The notes beneath the pieces were generated by a model. That model was not told the origin of the DNA. It saw nothing but the letters and a program-made list of their open reading frames with translations, and ran no database searches. Positions 62,375 through 64,000 of a DNA stretch of 64,000 nt are shown one piece after another; within the stretch, counting starts at the first letter, position 1; every line of letters begins with the position of its first letter. Position numbers and translations under genes: made by a program. Origin of the DNA: Agromyces sp. Leaf222 (lineage in GTDB: Bacteria; Actinomycetota; Actinomycetes; Actinomycetales; Microbacteriaceae); contig NZ_LMKQ01000002.1 in the NCBI RefSeq assembly GCF_001421565.1, positions 310,001 through 374,000 on the forward strand, written 5' to 3'.

Positions 62375-62668
62375 TCAGAGGTCGAGCACGGTCAGCGCGA
62401 CGCCGACGTCACCGCCCTCCTGCAGCCCCTCGGCCACCCGCACCGCCTTCTTGACCGGCAGCACGTAGCATCCGACCGACGAGTCCGGAAAGATCGACGT
62501 CGTCCAGGTCGAGCCCCCGACGCTCGCACGCACGCGAACCGATCCGAACCCGCGCGGCGGGCGCGGGATCTCGCGGATGTCGGCCGAGGCCTCATCGGGA
62601 ACCGTGACGAAGTACCACTCGGCTCGGGCCGTCCATTCCCAGAGCGGGGCCGTGAACTCGAATCTCAT
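62375..62668 (-). CDS. DUF1905 protein
   Basis: A 97-residue protein starting FEFTAPLWEWTARAEWYFVTVP, typical of DUF1905, with VKKAVRVAEGLQEGGDVGVALTV at the end. Function unknown. Confidence 0.83.
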   Translation of the reverse strand: MRFEFTAPLWEWTARAEWYFVTVPDEASADIREIPRPPRGFGSVRVRASVGGSTWTTSIFPDSSVGCYVLPVKKAVRVAEGLQEGGDVGVALTVLDL

Positions 62669-62677
62669 GGGCGCAGC

Positions 62678-62840
62678 CTACGACGCCGACTCGGCCGTCG
62701 CGGCGGGCGCCGATTCGGCAGCGGGTCGCGCCGTCTCGGCTCTCCGCAGTCTGCGTGCCCGGGCATCCCCGAGGATGAAGCTGACGACGACGGCGATCAT
62801 CAGCGCACCGAGCGCGAACTGCGGGCGACGGGTGCGCCAT
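62678..62840 (-). pseudogene. Small membrane-protein gene, frame interrupted at its start
   Basis: On the minus strand an ATG at 62840 reads MAHP, but the adjacent frame gives TRRPQFALGALMIAVVV, then FILGDARARRLRRAE to a TAG at 62678. One missing base would join them to a small one-helix protein. Alternatively the short ATG at 62800 (40 residues) is used. It lies between the TM2 and DUF1905 genes in one direction. Confidence 0.45.
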
Positions 62841-62850
62841 CACGAGTCTG

Positions 62851-63804
62851 TCAGAAGGCGCGGACCTGGCCGAGGCTCGCGGCGAGGTTCGCCAAGCCGA
62901 TCATCGTGGCGATGCCCAGCAGCACGCCGAGGCCTGCGACCGTGCCCGAGACGATCCACGCGAGGCGACGGTGCGTCTCGTATCCGGCGAGCGGGAGGCC
63001 GTCGCGGTCGCGCTGGGCGCCCGCCAGCACGAGCACGAGGTCGACGAGCGTCCAGACGCCGAGACCGCCGGCCGTGAGGAGCTTCGCCACAGCGGTGCCC
63101 GGCTTGCCGAGGGCGAAGCGGTCGACGCCGAGCGACCCGAGCAGCAGGGCGAACAGCCAGATCATCACGAACGATCGGCCTGCCGCAGGTGCGGGAACGC
63201 GCCCATCGGCCTTCGACCTGGTGCCGGATGCCGCGACGAACCCCGTGGGCGGCAGCGGCACCGTCGTCTCCTCGTTCGGCACGGACGGCATCCCGGAGAA
63301 CGGCTCAGGAGACGCAGGAGCGGCCGGTCTCACCGGCATCGCCGGTGCCGGCGAGGTCGCGAACGACGGGGCCGCCGCGAAGGTCGGAGGCGCCATCGCG
63401 ATCGGGGCCGCGCTCGCCGCGACCGGGGTCATCGAGGGCCGAGCGGCCGAGCGCGCGCTCGTCATCTCGCTGATCGAGAAGTCGTCGACGAGCGTGTCGA
63501 GGGGAACGGACGTGATGCTGCCCGCATGCGGAGCCGGTGAGGCAGGCGGGGCGCCGAGGGCATCGCGGGCCGGGGTGTTCCGGGCCGCGGCATCACGGTT
63601 CGCGCCGCCCCGGAGGCCGGTGCCGCGCATCGCCGTGACGCCCATCGAGACCGACTCCGAGGCGGCCGAGGCGGCGAGCTCGGCCGGCTCGGCGTCGGGG
63701 CGCGCCGTGGTGTGCGGCGTCCACGAGGCGCCGTCCCAGTACCGGAGTGCCGCGGCATCCTGCTCGTCGTCGTACCACCCGGCGGCTCGTCGTGCCTCAG
63801 TCAT
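62851..63804 (-). CDS. DUF2510/TM2-domain membrane protein
   Basis: A 317-residue protein: N-terminal DUF2510 (AAGWYDDEQDAAALRYWDGASWTPH), a long low-complexity linker (about 40-215), and a C-terminal TM2 pair (IWLFALLLGSLGVDRFALGK, GLGVWTLVDLVLVLAG). Unknown role, common in actinobacteria. The start overlaps the upstream gene by 8 bp. Confidence 0.85.
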   Translation of the reverse strand: MTEARRAAGWYDDEQDAAALRYWDGASWTPHTTARPDAEPAELAASAASESVSMGVTAMRGTGLRGGANRDAAARNTPARDALGAPPASPAPHAGSITSVPLDTLVDDFSISEMTSARSAARPSMTPVAASAAPIAMAPPTFAAAPSFATSPAPAMPVRPAAPASPEPFSGMPSVPNEETTVPLPPTGFVAASGTRSKADGRVPAPAAGRSFVMIWLFALLLGSLGVDRFALGKPGTAVAKLLTAGGLGVWTLVDLVLVLAGAQRDRDGLPLAGYETHRRLAWIVSGTVAGLGVLLGIATMIGLANLAASLGQVRAF

Positions 63805-64000
63805 GCGCCACCCCCGGATCGGGAGCCGCATCGGACCCGCGCTCCGAGGCGCTGCGGCGCTGGGCGCGGATCGCACGCACGGCGAGCTGCACCGCCGCGA
63901 TCACGACGAACGCCGCGAAGAGCCGGGCCGACCACTCGGGTGAGAGCACGAAGGCGATCGCGACGCCGGCGAACGAGGCGAGGGTCGCGGCGATGCCGAC
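63797..64000 (-). CDS. C-terminal end of a membrane protein (possibly TSUP/TauE-SafE family)
   Basis: Sixty-seven residues are visible, ending at a stop at 63797. Two helices (IAATLASFAGVAIAFVL, LFAAFVVIAAVQLAVRAI) and a basic tail match the end of a sulfite exporter TauE/SafE-type protein. The rest is outside the window. Confidence 0.55.
   Translation of the reverse strand, partial: VGIAATLASFAGVAIAFVLSPEWSARLFAAFVVIAAVQLAVRAIRAQRRSASERGSDAAPDPGVAHD

Overview
The window comes from a very GC-rich actinobacterium. Evidence is the strong G/C third-codon bias, frequent GTG starts and 4-bp ATGA/GTGA start-stop overlaps, a mycothiol-dependent-type enzyme, and many GGATGCC/GGCATCC heptamers and GGTCGAGTAG palindromes, which I associate with Microbacteriaceae (Agromyces or a close relative). 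The family call rests on style and gene families, not on a marker gene. I saw no rRNA, tRNA, CRISPR array, intact insertion sequence or phage.

Layout. 1-5.7 kb: the end of an SNF2 helicase, a sortase-type 'choice-of-anchor A' wall protein with a folded leader, a MarR repressor with two clear operators coupled to a 3-hydroxyacyl-CoA dehydrogenase, and a TrmB/LuxR-like regulator. 5.75-9.8 kb: a 1334-residue secreted subtilase with a Gly/His tail. 9.8-21 kb: an MFS transporter, an SDR-TetR-quinone oxidoreductase-SDR operon, a DUF1254/DUF1214-like protein, and a complete Liv-type ABC importer. 21-34 kb: a mixed accessory stretch with a cupin, a mycothiol-type enzyme, a methyltransferase, TetR/reductase and PadR/membrane-protein pairs, a decayed nucleotidyltransferase unit, a hemerythrin, an ECF sigma factor with a DGPF protein, OhrR/Ohr and a small kinase. 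34-46 kb: fatty-acid-type catabolism in several operons (acyl-CoA ligase, two acyl-CoA dehydrogenases, an APH-like kinase, thioesterase, thiolase, MaoC, FabG-like SDR, zinc alcohol dehydrogenase, serine hydrolase). 46-53 kb: a heterodimeric ABC exporter, a Nudix hydrolase, an AidB-like protein and a GlcNAc-type kinase. 53-62 kb: a peptidoglycan amino-sugar import and recycling operon (binding protein, two permeases, NagZ, AnmK, MurQ, RpiR regulator). 62-64 kb: small proteins and a TM2 protein.

How the genes work together. The main result is one 20-bp operator, CATACCG-N6-CGGTATG, found four times: in the MFS/SDR intergenic region, between the DUF1254-like gene and the Liv importer, before the kinase/acyl-CoA dehydrogenase/CoA-ligase operon, and between the alcohol dehydrogenase-SDR-MaoC operon and the serine hydrolase. 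Two copies, 6.6 kb apart, are identical over 20 bp. The TetR protein at 12240-12860, inside the first target operon, is the natural candidate regulator. Together the targets could import a substrate, cleave an ester, oxidise an alcohol, activate the acid to a CoA thioester and degrade it. The APH-kinase/dehydrogenase/ligase trio resembles the 4-hydroxyacyl-CoA route of levulinate catabolism (LvaA/LvaC/LvaE) and of ACAD11, so a gamma-hydroxy acid, lactone or ester substrate is a reasonable guess. The substrate is not shown by the sequence.
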